Shown here: positions 16,590 through 25,435 of the stretch, one piece after another
Position numbering within the stretch: position 1 is the first letter of the stretch
Layout: every line of letters starts with the position of its first letter
Source: QHCE01 sp041743105
Lineage (GTDB): Bacteria; Actinomycetota; Actinomycetes; Mycobacteriales; QHCE01
NCBI GenBank assembly: GCA_041743105.1
Contig: JBGTNI010000112.1
Coordinates: 1-59,892 of the forward strand
Direction: 5' to 3'
DNA length: 59,892 nucleotides
The notes under the pieces: model-generated
The model's database searches: none
Told to the model about the DNA's origin: nothing
What the model saw: only the letters and a program-made list of their open reading frames with translations
Translations under genes and position numbers: made by a program

Positions 16590-17570
16590 ATGTTGGAAAC
16601 CTCAGCTCGGCTTCTCCGTCTGCTGGCGTTGCTGCAGGCCCATCGGGACTGGCCGGGGATGAAGCTGGCCGAGCGTCTCGGGGTGAGCCCACGGACCGTG
16701 CGTCGCGACGTCGACAAGCTGCGACTCTTGGGTTATCCCATCGACGCGATCAGTGGTGTCGGCGGCGGCTACCAGTTGGCCGCGGGTGCCTCACTGCCTC
16801 CGTTGCTGCTCGACGACTCCGAAGCGGTCGCGATTGCGGTGGGGCTGCGTACGGCGGCCGCTGGCGCGATCACGGGCATTGCCGAGACCTCCGTGCGGGC
16901 GTTGGCCAAGCTGGATCAAGTGCTGCCCTCGCGGCTGCGCTACCAGGTCAACACGCTCAGTTCGGCACTAGTGACCATGCCGATGTTCGGCCCCATGGTC
17001 GATCCCTCGACTCTGACCGTGATCGCCTCGGCGGTACGCGACCACGAACGGCTGCGGTTTGACTATGTGTCACATAACGACTCAACAACCGTGCGGGACG
17101 TGGAACCCTACCGACTTGTCCACAATGGACGGCGGTGGTACCTCTTCGCCTGGGACATCCAGAAGCCGGATTGGCGGACGTTTCGAGTCGACAGGTTGTC
17201 TATGCGCGTCCCTATCGGGCCCCGGTTCAGCCCTAGACCGCTTCCCGCCGAGGACCTGGCCAACTACCTCGCCATGGGCATGACAACGAACCCATACCGC
17301 TACCAAGCGGTGCTCACCATGCACGGCTCGATCAAGGAGGTGGCCGATGAGGTTCCACCCACCATCGGCGTGGTGGAGCCCATCGACGAGGACACCTGCA
17401 CCCTGCGCATCGGCTCGGACAGCCTCGATCAGCTCGCGGTGTGGGTGGCCGCGTTCGGCTTCGAGTTTGACATCCGCGAACCACCAGAGTTGGTGGAGCG
17501 CCTCCGGACCTTAACCGCTCGCCTACAGCGGGCCGCCTGGCCTAGCGGCGCTCCCAATCCTCATCGTTAG
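16590..17570 (+). CDS. WYL-domain transcriptional regulator
   Basis: A 326-residue DeoR-like regulator. The HTH at about 1-50 (LLRLLALLQAHRDWPGMKLAERLGVSPRTVRRDVDKL) precedes a WYL domain (about 145-215) with GRRWYLFAWD and RTFRVDRL, and a WCX-like C-terminal domain. WYL domains bind ligands or nucleic acid. It lies 80 bp from the divergent NmrA-like gene and upstream of a frameshifted SDR, both likely targets. The start ATG at 16590 gives the canonical METSARLLRLL-type N-terminus. Confidence 0.9.
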   Translation: MLETSARLLRLLALLQAHRDWPGMKLAERLGVSPRTVRRDVDKLRLLGYPIDAISGVGGGYQLAAGASLPPLLLDDSEAVAIAVGLRTAAAGAITGIAETSVRALAKLDQVLPSRLRYQVNTLSSALVTMPMFGPMVDPSTLTVIASAVRDHERLRFDYVSHNDSTTVRDVEPYRLVHNGRRWYLFAWDIQKPDWRTFRVDRLSMRVPIGPRFSPRPLPAEDLANYLAMGMTTNPYRYQAVLTMHGSIKEVADEVPPTIGVVEPIDEDTCTLRIGSDSLDQLAVWVAAFGFEFDIREPPELVERLRTLTARLQRAAWPSGAPNPHR

Positions 17571-17624
17571 CCACAGAGAGGGTGGACGCGGAATGGCCGC
17601 GTTCTTGGTGTGGTTAGTCCAGGT

Positions 17625-18391
17625 GTGACCTACACCCAAGATAAACCCTTCGTCGGGCAGTGTGTTCTGATCACCGGCGGGGGTACGGGAATCGGGCGCG
17701 CCGCCGCACTGGCCTTTGCTAGCCAGGGCGCCGCGAACTTGATCATCACAGGCCGCCGGGCAGAGCCGCTGGCGCAGGTCGCCGCACTGGACCCGACTAT
17801 TGTCCCGGTAATCGCCGATGTGTCCAGTGAGGATGGAGCCGCCGCAGCGGCCGAAGCAGTGCGCGAGCGGGGGGCACGCTGGATGTCCTGGTGCACAACG
17901 CCGGGATCTTCCGCATGACCCCGTTGGACGCCCCGGACATCCCAACGGTCCGCGACATTCTGGATATCAATGTGCTCGGTCCCGTGCTGTTGACCGCTCG
18001 GCTGCTTCCACTGCTGCGCTCGCCGGGAGGCAACATTGTCTTCGTGTCCAGCGTGGTGGGCCACCTGTCGGTAGCGGCGGCCTCGGCGTACGCGGCAAGC
18101 AAGGCCGCCGTCGATAGCCTCACCCGCTCTTGGGCGAAGGAGCTCGCGCCGAAAGGCATCCGGGTGAACGCGGTGGCTCCCGGCACTGTCGACACCACCA
18201 TTCTGGCAACCGGTGGACTATCTGCCGACCTGGTTGAGAAGATGCGTGCCCAGCACGACGCGACGGTGCCCAGTGGCAGGACCGGGAAGCCCGATGAGAT
18301 CGCCCCGTGGATCACCCGGCTCGCCGAGCCGGCTAGCTCCTGGGTTACCGGAAAGGTCTTCACTATAGACGGCGGAGCCGACCTCGTCTGA
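17625..18391 (+). pseudogene. SDR oxidoreductase, frameshifted
   Basis: A classical short-chain dehydrogenase split into two frames. The first part holds the cofactor site ITGGGTGIGRAAALAFA; the second carries HNAG, the catalytic S-Y-x-x-x-K (SAYAASKAA) and NAVAPGTVDT. The break is in a six-G run near 17880; one more G would restore R-G-G-T-L-D-V-L-V-H-N-A-G. It is therefore either a recent pseudogene or a homopolymer sequencing error. If intact it would be a complete SDR of about 255 residues. It follows the WYL regulator by about 50 bp. Confidence 0.85.
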
Positions 18392-18506
18392 CCGCTTGCG
18401 GAAACACAGCTCTACTCGATGAGCACAGCTAGCCGACACACATATCAGCTACTCGGTGAACGCCCCAGGTGATAAAGGCGGCCTGTAAGCGTAGTGGTCC
18501 AGCTGG

Positions 18507-18716
18507 TTACTGAGCCCACCCATAACCGGCCTTGTCTGTGTTGGGGACGCGAACCCACTTGCCGGAGATCTCATCGAATCCGTCGCCGTAGGTGCTTGTA
18601 TTGGGGACGCGAGCATAATCGGCGAGCGCGGTTCCTGGGATGCCCAGGACTATCCCTATTGCGATCGCCATGCCGCCTGTGGCGGTAACTAGCTTGCGTG
18701 TCTTGGAGTCGAACAT
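18507..18716 (-). CDS. small secreted protein with RVPNT repeats
   Basis: A 69-residue protein with a signal peptide: K-T-R-K-L, a hydrophobic stretch VTATGGMAIAIGIVLGIPG, and likely cleavage after A-L-A. The mature peptide is about 37 residues and holds two R-V-P-N-T motifs (A-R-V-P-N-T and V-R-V-P-N-T). At DNA level this is a short direct repeat with the core TTGGGGACGCGA. No cysteines. The ATG at 18716 has a good AAGGAGAT site. Function unknown. Confidence 0.7.
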   Translation of the reverse strand: MFDSKTRKLVTATGGMAIAIGIVLGIPGTALADYARVPNTSTYGDGFDEISGKWVRVPNTDKAGYGWAQ

Positions 18717-18824
18717 GACATCTCCTTCACCAAAGGCGGGAATTGCTCCTTGGTTCCCTACCCTATTTTTTTGCCCCATCTATCGCTAGTCGAAGACCGG
18801 ATTTCTCCCGGTCCGGGGGTTTAG

Positions 18825-19457
18825 TCAACGTGGCATGAGAGCGGTGCCGATGCCGACGAAGATGCCCCCCGTGATGGTGTCTAAGGTGCGACGGCTGCGC
18901 CGATATGCCCCAGTTATGAGCGGCGTGGCCGCGGCGAGAGCGACGCCGCTGAACCATGCCAAGGCCATGAACAGCATGATCGCTAGCACTATGAGACGTT
19001 CTGGCACGGTCGCGTGCGCTGGCAACAGACTGGCGAACAAGGCTCCGAAGAACACCATGGCCTTGGGATTGGCCAGATTCGTCAGCAGACCGATGCGCCA
19101 ATGCCGCATGGGGGTGGCTGCCCGCTGCGCGGAGGAGGCAATGTTCGTACTAGGCGCGGTAAGAGGTTGCTGTCGCCAGGCGTGCCATACGGTGGTGGCG
19201 CCGTACAGGATGAGGAATGAGGCTCCGGCGATACGTACGGCTTGGTAGAGGTGTTGATAGTGGTCGAGAAGGGCACTAAGTCCAAGGAGCGCGAGCAATG
19301 CCCAGCAGGTGATCCCGCTGACGACGCCGACTGCTACCCATAGACCGTCGCGGCGGGTATGGCTGGCGGCGGTCTTGAGTGTGATGACGAAGTCGGGGCC
19401 TGGACTGATCACGGCGAGTGCCCACGCGCCGAGCAGGGGCAGGGCAGCGATGATCAT
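18825..19457 (-). CDS. LysE/RhtB-family amino acid exporter
   Basis: A 210-residue polytopic membrane protein with about six helices. The family signature SPGPDFVITLKTA lies in the first helix pair, and TNLANPKAMVFFGALF follows later (RhtB-type G/N-x-x-N-P-K). It exports amino acids or related metabolites. The start overlaps the stop of the upstream XRE-cupin regulator by 4 nt (ATGA), so expression is translationally coupled. Confidence 0.92.
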   Translation of the reverse strand: MIIAALPLLGAWALAVISPGPDFVITLKTAASHTRRDGLWVAVGVVSGITCWALLALLGLSALLDHYQHLYQAVRIAGASFLILYGATTVWHAWRQQPLTAPSTNIASSAQRAATPMRHWRIGLLTNLANPKAMVFFGALFASLLPAHATVPERLIVLAIMLFMALAWFSGVALAAATPLITGAYRRSRRTLDTITGGIFVGIGTALMPR

Positions 19458-20122
19458 GAAGGGACTCCTGAAAGCGATCCTGTGGCGGGTGAGGCTATGA
19501 CGACGGTGACGTCAGCGGAAGAGTGATCGGTGCGGTAGGCGTGGGATGCGTCTCCGGCGAAGGCCAGGAGGTCACCGGTGCCGAGCAGGCGAAGGTCGTC
19601 AGTGGGGCCGGCTGTGAGCTGACCCGAGGCCACGAGAAGGTGCTCGATCGTGCCGGGAGCGTGCGGTACTCCGTCGACAGCGGCGTGCGGGGGCATGCGT
19701 AGCCGCCACAGTTCGAGGCTGTAGCCGCCGCAGATCCGTCGCAGCAGTTCACGCGTGGGTTCGTCTTCGATTGCGGATGTGGCCGGAGTGTAGACGATGC
19801 TGGGGGCGCTCTCGCTGGTCAGAAGATCGGTGAGCGGAATACTCAGGGCTACGGCGATGGCGTCTAGGGTGTCGATCGTGGGGTTGCCCGTGCCAGTTTC
19901 CAGTTGTGACATGGTGGCCTTACTCAGTCCCGTCCGTCGGGCCAGCTCAGCAGAGGTCATCCCTCGCTGCCGGCGTCGGCGCTGGATCTGCGCACCAACT
20001 GCGGCGGCGGCGCTGCTGGAAGCCCGGTGCTCTCGTTCGACGCTCACCGCAGTGGCCTGTGGGCAGCGGTGTAGGAGATGCGGATGTGACCCTTCTTCAC
20101 TTTCACCGCAGAGAGGTGTCAT
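19454..20122 (-). CDS. XRE-family regulator with cupin domain
   Basis: The N-terminal HTH (RRRRQRGMTSAELARRTGLSKATMSQLETGTGNPTIDTLDAIAVAL) is followed by a cupin-like beta-barrel (about the last 100 residues, including APGTIEHLLVASGQ and GDLLAFAGDASHAYR). This is the usual pair encoded with LysE exporters. The start is uncertain: ATG 20122 or GTGs at 20047/20041; the HTH needs only the shorter forms. A perfect palindrome 41 bp upstream of 20122 is the likely operator for self-control of the regulator-exporter operon. Confidence 0.85.
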   Translation of the reverse strand: MTPLCGESEEGSHPHLLHRCPQATAVSVEREHRASSSAAAAVGAQIQRRRRQRGMTSAELARRTGLSKATMSQLETGTGNPTIDTLDAIAVALSIPLTDLLTSESAPSIVYTPATSAIEDEPTRELLRRICGGYSLELWRLRMPPHAAVDGVPHAPGTIEHLLVASGQLTAGPTDDLRLLGTGDLLAFAGDASHAYRTDHSSADVTVVIASPATGSLSGVPS

Positions 20123-20162
20123 CGAAGTAAGCAGTAACCTGGACCCTATCCGCGAAAGGAGT

Positions 20163-20190
20163 GTTATAATGAACCATAGTTCATTATAAC
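20163..20190. promoter_or_regulatory. perfect palindromic operator candidate
   Basis: Arms GTTATAATGAAC (20163-20174) and GTTCATTATAAC (20179-20190) are exact reverse complements around CATA. The site includes TATAAT-like hexamers on both strands, so a protein bound here would block the promoter. It lies upstream of the XRE-cupin/LysE operon, whose regulator is the best candidate ligand. Confidence 0.75.
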
Positions 20191-20367
20191 CAACCAAGAT
20201 TCATGGGTCAAGCGGTGCATATCGTGGGCGCATGGGCTGCCGATTTCCAGCTCGGCCATTCGGCTGAGTGAGGACTTCATCCCCTTTGTCATTCATTACG
20301 TTTTATGGCACTTATTCTCGCTGGAAGACTAAGCTAGAATCTGCCACCCCTGGCCAGGAGCGTGTAA

Positions 20368-22056
20368 ATGGCGATCTCCGCATTCCGTGCTACCGAGCCT
20401 GCCCGCGAGCAGAGCCGACTGGGGCGACTGACGAAGTTCCTTCGTCGTCGCTTCCTCGGTAACGCTCGTCGTAATGCTGGTGGATTTGTCCTAGTCGGGA
20501 TAATTGTTACCACTGTCGCGGCTATGACGATTACCTTATTCGGGGTCGGAGTAGTGAGTCGCGGGTTGAACTTGCAAGACGGTGCCATCTGGTTCTGGGA
20601 TGGCGGCCGGGGGGAAGCTGTCCGGGTAAACGCTTCAGCCGGGCAGATAGACCTGCGGCGGTCGCTTACTGACGCGAAGGGTCACCGCGTCAAAGTTGTG
20701 CAGACCGATCGGCATGTGCTCCTGCAGGATCTTGATGCCGGGACCGTTACGTCGTTGGATCTAGCCACGCTAGGTGTCTCAGGGGTAGTCACCACACAAC
20801 GTCCAGCTGACATGCGTATCGGATTGTTCGCTGGCAGCACGCTCATGGTTGACGCGGCTAATGGGCTGGTCAGCCAGCTCGATGCGGGCAATTTTAAACC
20901 TTCCGGGCAGTCAGTTAAAACGCCGAAAAATCTCGTCGGGGGAGATTTCGATGACCAAGGGCGGTTCTGGGTAGGCTCACCAGACACCGGACAAGCCATA
21001 TCGATCAAACTAGGCAGCATAGGTAAAGGCCCTAGCATCGAGCGCAAGGTTAACGTCGGCCACAAAGGTCACCCGTGGGCGGTCAGCGTTTTAGACGATG
21101 GCGTCGCGATCGTGGACCGTTTGAGCACAGAACTCATCGCGGTAAACGGCGAGGGCGTTGTGTCAAAGACGACTATCCCCCCGGCAGGCGAAGCGGCGAC
21201 TATGCCGGTCCGGGTCCGTGGTGACGTAATCCCCATCACTAACGCGGGCGATCGGAACGTGATCGTGGTTCACGGTAGCGATGTCTCCAGTGGAAACGTG
21301 GCCAAAGGTGTCACCGCTCGTTCTGTCTCGGTCCCTGGCTCGGGGCAGAAGCTGGGTACCGCGGTTGCTTTTTCAGACCGGCTGTACATCCCCGATGAAG
21401 AGGCCAATCTGGTCCGGGTGATCGATCTCGAAGGGAAGAACCTCAACGACATTGGCACCACCGGTGGTCGGGTCGAGATGGAAAGCCGAGAAAACCACCT
21501 AGTGATTAACTCCGAAAACACCAACCGCGCATGGGTGATAGACGGAGAACACAAGATCACTGAGCTGCAGAAAGCACCCAAAGACGTGGCAGGAGGAAAT
21601 TCGCCCGGCGGTGCGCCTGAAGCCTCCCCATCGCAGACACCTTCTTCCTCCCCATCGGCGGACAACCAGCGCCCGAAGAAACCTGACCCACCGTCTAGGC
21701 CTAAGCCATCGCCTAGACCTACCCAGCCTCCAACGGTTGCTCCCAATGCGCCTGTCATAGCACGGGTTTTGGGCAATAGGGACGGCAGTGTGACCGTAGA
21801 GTGGTACGCACCGAACGCCAACGGTGGGACGCTGCAGTCTTATGACGTCCGTGCCGCCACAGGCGCCTCGGGTGGAGACCGAACGTTTAGTGGCATCCGC
21901 CATGTCAGCGGGACTTCCCTGCAACGCATGCAGATTGAGCCCCGCGCTTTCGTCGGGGATCGCGATAACTACACCTTCACGGTCGTGGCGAGATCGACCA
22001 ATGGGAAGGTAAGCAAGTCCTCTGCTTCTTCGCCGATAACTAGATATGAGCCTTAG
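20368..22056 (+). CDS. membrane-anchored beta-propeller/FnIII protein
   Basis: A 562-residue protein with one N-terminal membrane helix (about residues 38-63, GGFVLVGIIVTTVAAMTITLFGVGVV) after a basic cytoplasmic segment, so the rest lies outside. Residues about 70-400 show repeated short beta motifs (VVQTDRHVLLQDLDAGTVTSLD; FWVGSPDTG; LYIPDEEANLVRVID) like a propeller. A Pro/Ser-rich linker (about 410-455) leads to a fibronectin type III domain (APVIARVLGNRDGSVTVEWYAP). AGGAG precedes ATG 20368. A cell-surface or wall-spanning binding role is inferred; no partner is evident. Confidence 0.82.
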   Translation: MAISAFRATEPAREQSRLGRLTKFLRRRFLGNARRNAGGFVLVGIIVTTVAAMTITLFGVGVVSRGLNLQDGAIWFWDGGRGEAVRVNASAGQIDLRRSLTDAKGHRVKVVQTDRHVLLQDLDAGTVTSLDLATLGVSGVVTTQRPADMRIGLFAGSTLMVDAANGLVSQLDAGNFKPSGQSVKTPKNLVGGDFDDQGRFWVGSPDTGQAISIKLGSIGKGPSIERKVNVGHKGHPWAVSVLDDGVAIVDRLSTELIAVNGEGVVSKTTIPPAGEAATMPVRVRGDVIPITNAGDRNVIVVHGSDVSSGNVAKGVTARSVSVPGSGQKLGTAVAFSDRLYIPDEEANLVRVIDLEGKNLNDIGTTGGRVEMESRENHLVINSENTNRAWVIDGEHKITELQKAPKDVAGGNSPGGAPEASPSQTPSSSPSADNQRPKKPDPPSRPKPSPRPTQPPTVAPNAPVIARVLGNRDGSVTVEWYAPNANGGTLQSYDVRAATGASGGDRTFSGIRHVSGTSLQRMQIEPRAFVGDRDNYTFTVVARSTNGKVSKSSASSPITRYEP

Positions 22057-22105
22057 ACGGCGAATACTACGATCGACCCGGCCAACCTCAGCATGCCCAA
22101 GGGAC

Positions 22106-22570
22106 TCATGAGGGTTCCCCGAATTCGTTTTGTCGCCAGGCTTCGTACACCGCGATGGCAGTGGCGTTGGCCAGGTTGAGTGACCGGGAGGTCCGCACCA
22201 TTGGTAGGCGTAGGCGGTCGGTGACCTCCGCGGTGTCGAGTACCTGCCGTGGCAGGCCGACTGATTCCGGACCGAAGAGCAGAACATCTCCCGGCGTGTA
22301 TGCGATATCGGTATACCGGCGAGTGCCGTCACTGGTGAAGGCGTAGACCTTTGCCGGCAGTATCGCTCGCCATGCTGTAGCCAAGTCGGGATGGACACGC
22401 ACCAGGGCAAGGTCGTGATAGTCCAGCCCGGCGCGGCGCAGCTGCGAGGCGTCCATTGAGAAGCCGAGGGGCTCGACCAGATGTAGTTCACAGCCGGTGT
22501 TCGCGGCGAGCCGGATCGCATTGCCAGTGTTGCTGGGGATTTCTGGCCGGTAAAACAGGATGCGGAACAC
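22106..22570 (-). CDS. trmL: tRNA (cytidine/uridine-34-2'-O)-methyltransferase
   Basis: A 154-residue SPOUT-class enzyme that 2'-O-methylates the wobble base of tRNA-Leu. The trefoil-knot motifs are plain: LFYRPEIPSNTGNAIRLAA at the N-terminus, LLFGPESVGLP in the middle and LRLPMVRTSRSLNLANATAIAVYE at the end. GTG 22570 gives the family start V-F-R-I-L-F-Y-R-P-E; the longer open frame overlaps the VOC gene. It ends near the FnIII gene, converging with it. Confidence 0.93.
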   Translation of the reverse strand: MFRILFYRPEIPSNTGNAIRLAANTGCELHLVEPLGFSMDASQLRRAGLDYHDLALVRVHPDLATAWRAILPAKVYAFTSDGTRRYTDIAYTPGDVLLFGPESVGLPRQVLDTAEVTDRLRLPMVRTSRSLNLANATAIAVYEAWRQNEFGEPS

Positions 22571-22637
22571 CCGCCCACCGTAGACGGTGTTGGTCGACCT
22601 GAAAGCGGAAGGTAGTCCATTACCTGACCGGCGGATG

Positions 22638-23042
22638 TCAATCGCTTGCGGGGCGCTCCTGTACTGCCCAGCCATTGCCATCGGGATCACTGAAGAAAAC
22701 GAACGAGTTCCAGGCTCCGCCTCGGCCATTAACCCGGATAGCACCTTCGAAGTGTTGGATCTCGCTGACCTCCACACCCTGCTCGACGAGCTCGGCGCGG
22801 GCCGCCTCGATGTCGGGGACGACTAGCTGCAGGCGCTGGATCGACCCTGGCGGCGTGTCGCCGATCCCCATTCCCACTGCGATTGAACACGCTGATCCGG
22901 GTGGGGTCAGCTGCACGACGCGCATTGTGTCGCTGACCCGAGTGTCATGGTCGATCGCGAATCCAACCTGCTCGCTGTAGAAGCGCTTCGCTCGGTCCAC
23001 ATCCGTGACGGGAACCACCACTAGTTCGAGCTTCCAATCCAT
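22638..23042 (-). CDS. VOC/glyoxalase-like protein
   Basis: A 134-residue glyoxalase/bleomycin-resistance superfamily protein: KLELVVVPVTDVDRAKRFYSEQVGF opens the first module and FFSDPDGNGWAVQE closes the second. It lacks enough context to name a substrate. The ATG at 23042 follows GAAAGGA. It lies upstream of trmL on the same strand, 67 nt before its start. Confidence 0.88.
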   Translation of the reverse strand: MDWKLELVVVPVTDVDRAKRFYSEQVGFAIDHDTRVSDTMRVVQLTPPGSACSIAVGMGIGDTPPGSIQRLQLVVPDIEAARAELVEQGVEVSEIQHFEGAIRVNGRGGAWNSFVFFSDPDGNGWAVQERPASD

Positions 23043-23158
23043 AGCGCATCGTCCTTTCGTGTGGGCGATCTACTTGCTGCCATTAGCTACCCGCGACAAC
23101 ACTACGGCTCTATACGGTTTACTCTTGGCGGCGTCGGTGCCCCCGTTGCAGGAGGATT

Positions 23159-24403
23159 GTGACCATAGTTCTCACCGTCTCCACACCCGGTCTGGTTCTC
23201 ATCGAGCATGAGTTCTCCATCCCACTCGACCATTCTTTGCCGGACGGCGAGCGGATCACTGTCTTCGCCCGTGAAATCGCCGATCCGGACGCCCGCGACC
23301 GCCCGCTCCTGGTCTTCTTGCAGGGTGGTCCGGGTCACGAGGCCCCTCGTCCGACCCGGTATCCGTCGTCTCCCGGGTGGCTGGATCGGGCGCTGCGCGA
23401 CTACCGGGTGCTGATGCTTGACCAGCGCGGCACTGGGCGCTCCACCCCTGTCGGCACCCTGCCCGGGAAGACACCGCAGCAGCAGGCTGACTACTTGTCC
23501 CACTTCAGGGCCGACGCCATCGTTCGGGACGCTGAATGGATCCGGCGCGAGCTGAACGTCGACTCCTGGAGCGTGTTGGGTCAGTCCTTTGGCGGGTTTT
23601 GTGTCCTCGCTTACCTCTCACGGGCACCCGAGGGTCTGCGAGAGGCGTTCTTTACCGGTGGGTTACCGCCGGTCGGCCGGCACATCGACGAGGTGTATCG
23701 CGCCACTTACGAGCGGATGCTAGAGCGTAACCGCCGGTACTACCAGCGGTACCCCGCAGACCGGCAACGGGTGAGTGAGTTGCACGCGTGGGTAAACGCC
23801 AACGACGTCCGCCTACCATGCGGTGACAGGCTCACCTGGCGGCGGTTCCGCCAGCTCGGCAAGGTGCTTGGTATGAGTGACGGTGCCGAGCGGCTGCACT
23901 ATCTGCTGGAGCTTCCCGCCGGATCGCCCGCTTTCCTGCACGATGTCGAGGGCGCCTTGCCCTTCGCTGCGCGTAACCCGCTCTACGCAGTCATTCACGA
24001 AGCCTGCTACGCCGATGGCTGCGCAACGCGGTGGTCGGCCGCCCGATTGCAACCCGACGACTATGAGCGCCAGATCGAGTTGTTCACCGGCGAGCACGTA
24101 TTTCCGTGGTCATTCGTGGACAACGGCGGCCTCGCACCGCTAGGTAAGGCAGCCGAGCTGCTTGCCGAGCATCCTTGGCCTCGACTCTACGATCCCGAGC
24201 GGTTGCGATCCAACCAGGTTCCTTGCGCTGCCGCGATCTACGCCGACGACGTGTATGTGGAACGCCGCTTCTCGGAGGAAACGGCGGGGCTCATTCACGG
24301 CATGCGCCCTTGGCTCACCAACGAATACGAGCACAACGGGCTCCGAGTCGATGGTGATCGAGTGTTGGATCGACTGATCGATCTGGCTCGCGGGCGGGCG
24401 TAA
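23159..24403 (+). CDS. proline iminopeptidase-like alpha/beta hydrolase (S33)
   Basis: A 414-residue S33 peptidase. The oxyanion segment F-L-Q-G-G-P-G-H, LDQRGTGRS, and the nucleophile elbow G-Q-S-F-G-G-F are all present. The C-terminal region has ADDVYVE and later NEYEHNGLR, containing the likely acid and base. Such enzymes remove N-terminal proline from peptides. No signal peptide, so cytoplasmic. GTG 23159 follows AGGAGG at 7 nt. It stands alone, divergent from the VOC gene. Confidence 0.9.
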   Translation: MTIVLTVSTPGLVLIEHEFSIPLDHSLPDGERITVFAREIADPDARDRPLLVFLQGGPGHEAPRPTRYPSSPGWLDRALRDYRVLMLDQRGTGRSTPVGTLPGKTPQQQADYLSHFRADAIVRDAEWIRRELNVDSWSVLGQSFGGFCVLAYLSRAPEGLREAFFTGGLPPVGRHIDEVYRATYERMLERNRRYYQRYPADRQRVSELHAWVNANDVRLPCGDRLTWRRFRQLGKVLGMSDGAERLHYLLELPAGSPAFLHDVEGALPFAARNPLYAVIHEACYADGCATRWSAARLQPDDYERQIELFTGEHVFPWSFVDNGGLAPLGKAAELLAEHPWPRLYDPERLRSNQVPCAAAIYADDVYVERRFSEETAGLIHGMRPWLTNEYEHNGLRVDGDRVLDRLIDLARGRA

Positions 24404-24480
24404 CGCAGAGTCCATCGCGATGGTTCTCGCCGCCGGATGACGATGCATGTGCATATTGCCGAAGTCTCCTGGAGTGCTGC

Positions 24481-25008
24481 ATGGCGTTAGAGATCCGGCC
24501 GGTTGGTCGGCATGAGCTAAAGGCAGTTTCGAAGCTTCATCACGACGTCTGGGCCGAGACCTACGCCGGCGTTTATCCTGAGTGGTTCTTGAACGAGCGC
24601 TCGTCAGAATTCTTTCACGGACTCTGGCAGACCTTTCTCGACGATGACCAGCGGCTGATAAACGCCGCTGTCCTGGATAGCCGGCTGTGTGGCTTTGTCC
24701 GGTACGGACGTCCCTCCGCCGGATCAAAGCCCCGGAGCGAAAGCACTGGGGAACTCCTCACCATGTATGTGTTGCCAACCGATCGAGGGAAGGGCATAGG
24801 TACAGGTTTGTTAAGGCACGCCGAGGCTCGTATGTTCGAGCTTGGATATCGCGATGCCTTGCTCTTTGTGGTCCGGGAGATAACAAGGTCGGTGAGCTTT
24901 TACGAAGCCAATGGATGGCGCTGGGACGGTGAGGTTGAATGTACCGATTTCGGCGGTTACGGCCCTGAGTCGCTGCGGATGGAAAAGGTCCTTAATATTC
25001 TGAATTAG
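24481..25008 (+). CDS. GNAT family N-acetyltransferase
   Basis: A 175-residue GNAT protein. LTMYVLPTDRGKGIGTGLLRHAEARM is motif A (R-G-K-G-I-G) and SVSFYEANGWRWDGEVE is the motif B end; the N-terminus AETYAGVYPEWFL is common in a stand-alone actinobacterial subgroup. Substrate unknown. ATG 24481 follows CTGGAG. It converges with CsbD, with a hairpin terminator between. Confidence 0.87.
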   Translation: MALEIRPVGRHELKAVSKLHHDVWAETYAGVYPEWFLNERSSEFFHGLWQTFLDDDQRLINAAVLDSRLCGFVRYGRPSAGSKPRSESTGELLTMYVLPTDRGKGIGTGLLRHAEARMFELGYRDALLFVVREITRSVSFYEANGWRWDGEVECTDFGGYGPESLRMEKVLNILN

Positions 25009-25070
25009 CTGGACAGGCGGCAAGTAATTTCGACCGAGGCCGACTGTATGCGCAAAGTCTGAGACAGCAC

Positions 25071-25097
25071 GAAGGTCACCCGATTCGGGTGACCTTC
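25071..25097. terminator. bidirectional hairpin between convergent genes
   Basis: GAAGGTCACCCG at 25071-25082 pairs perfectly with 25086-25097 around ATT. It lies between the GNAT gene and csbD, 62 nt and 30 nt from their stops. It lacks a strong T-run on either side, so efficiency is uncertain. Confidence 0.7.
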
Positions 25098-25127
25098 GCT
25101 GTGCGGAGCTGGTAGCAAATCTGAAAT

Positions 25128-25301
25128 CTAGTTCTTGAAGGCGTCTTTGACCTTCTCACCAGCCTGTTTGAGATTGCCCTTGGCTTGGTCGGTTTGGCCT
25201 TCCGCCTCAAGATCACGGTTGTCGGTGGCCTGGCCCACCTTCTCCTTGGCCTGCCCCGCAAGTTCTTCTGCCTTATTCTGTATCTTGTCGCCTAAACCCA
25301 T
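25128..25301 (-). CDS. CsbD-like stress protein
   Basis: A 57-residue protein beginning M-G-L-G-D-K-I-Q-N-K-A-E-E-L-A-G with the CsbD-family pattern A-x-G-Q-A-K-E-K-V-G-Q-A-T-D-N, then D-Q-A-K-G-N-L-K-Q-A-G-E-K-V-K-D-A-F. It is a small, highly charged, mostly helical protein, in other bacteria induced by general stress. GGAGAG precedes the ATG at 25301. No partner is evident; the acetoacetyl-CoA synthetase gene is divergent. Confidence 0.92.
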   Translation of the reverse strand: MGLGDKIQNKAEELAGQAKEKVGQATDNRDLEAEGQTDQAKGNLKQAGEKVKDAFKN

Positions 25302-25435
25302 GAGTCTCTCTCCTCGGAGTGCGAGTCAATCGGTCTCGACAGGTATACCCCCGCCGCGAAGCCCCTAAGCACTTCCGATACTACCGACATCGTCGACGAG
25401 TGCGAGTCGGGTCGTGATGCGGTAGAACTTCGAGC

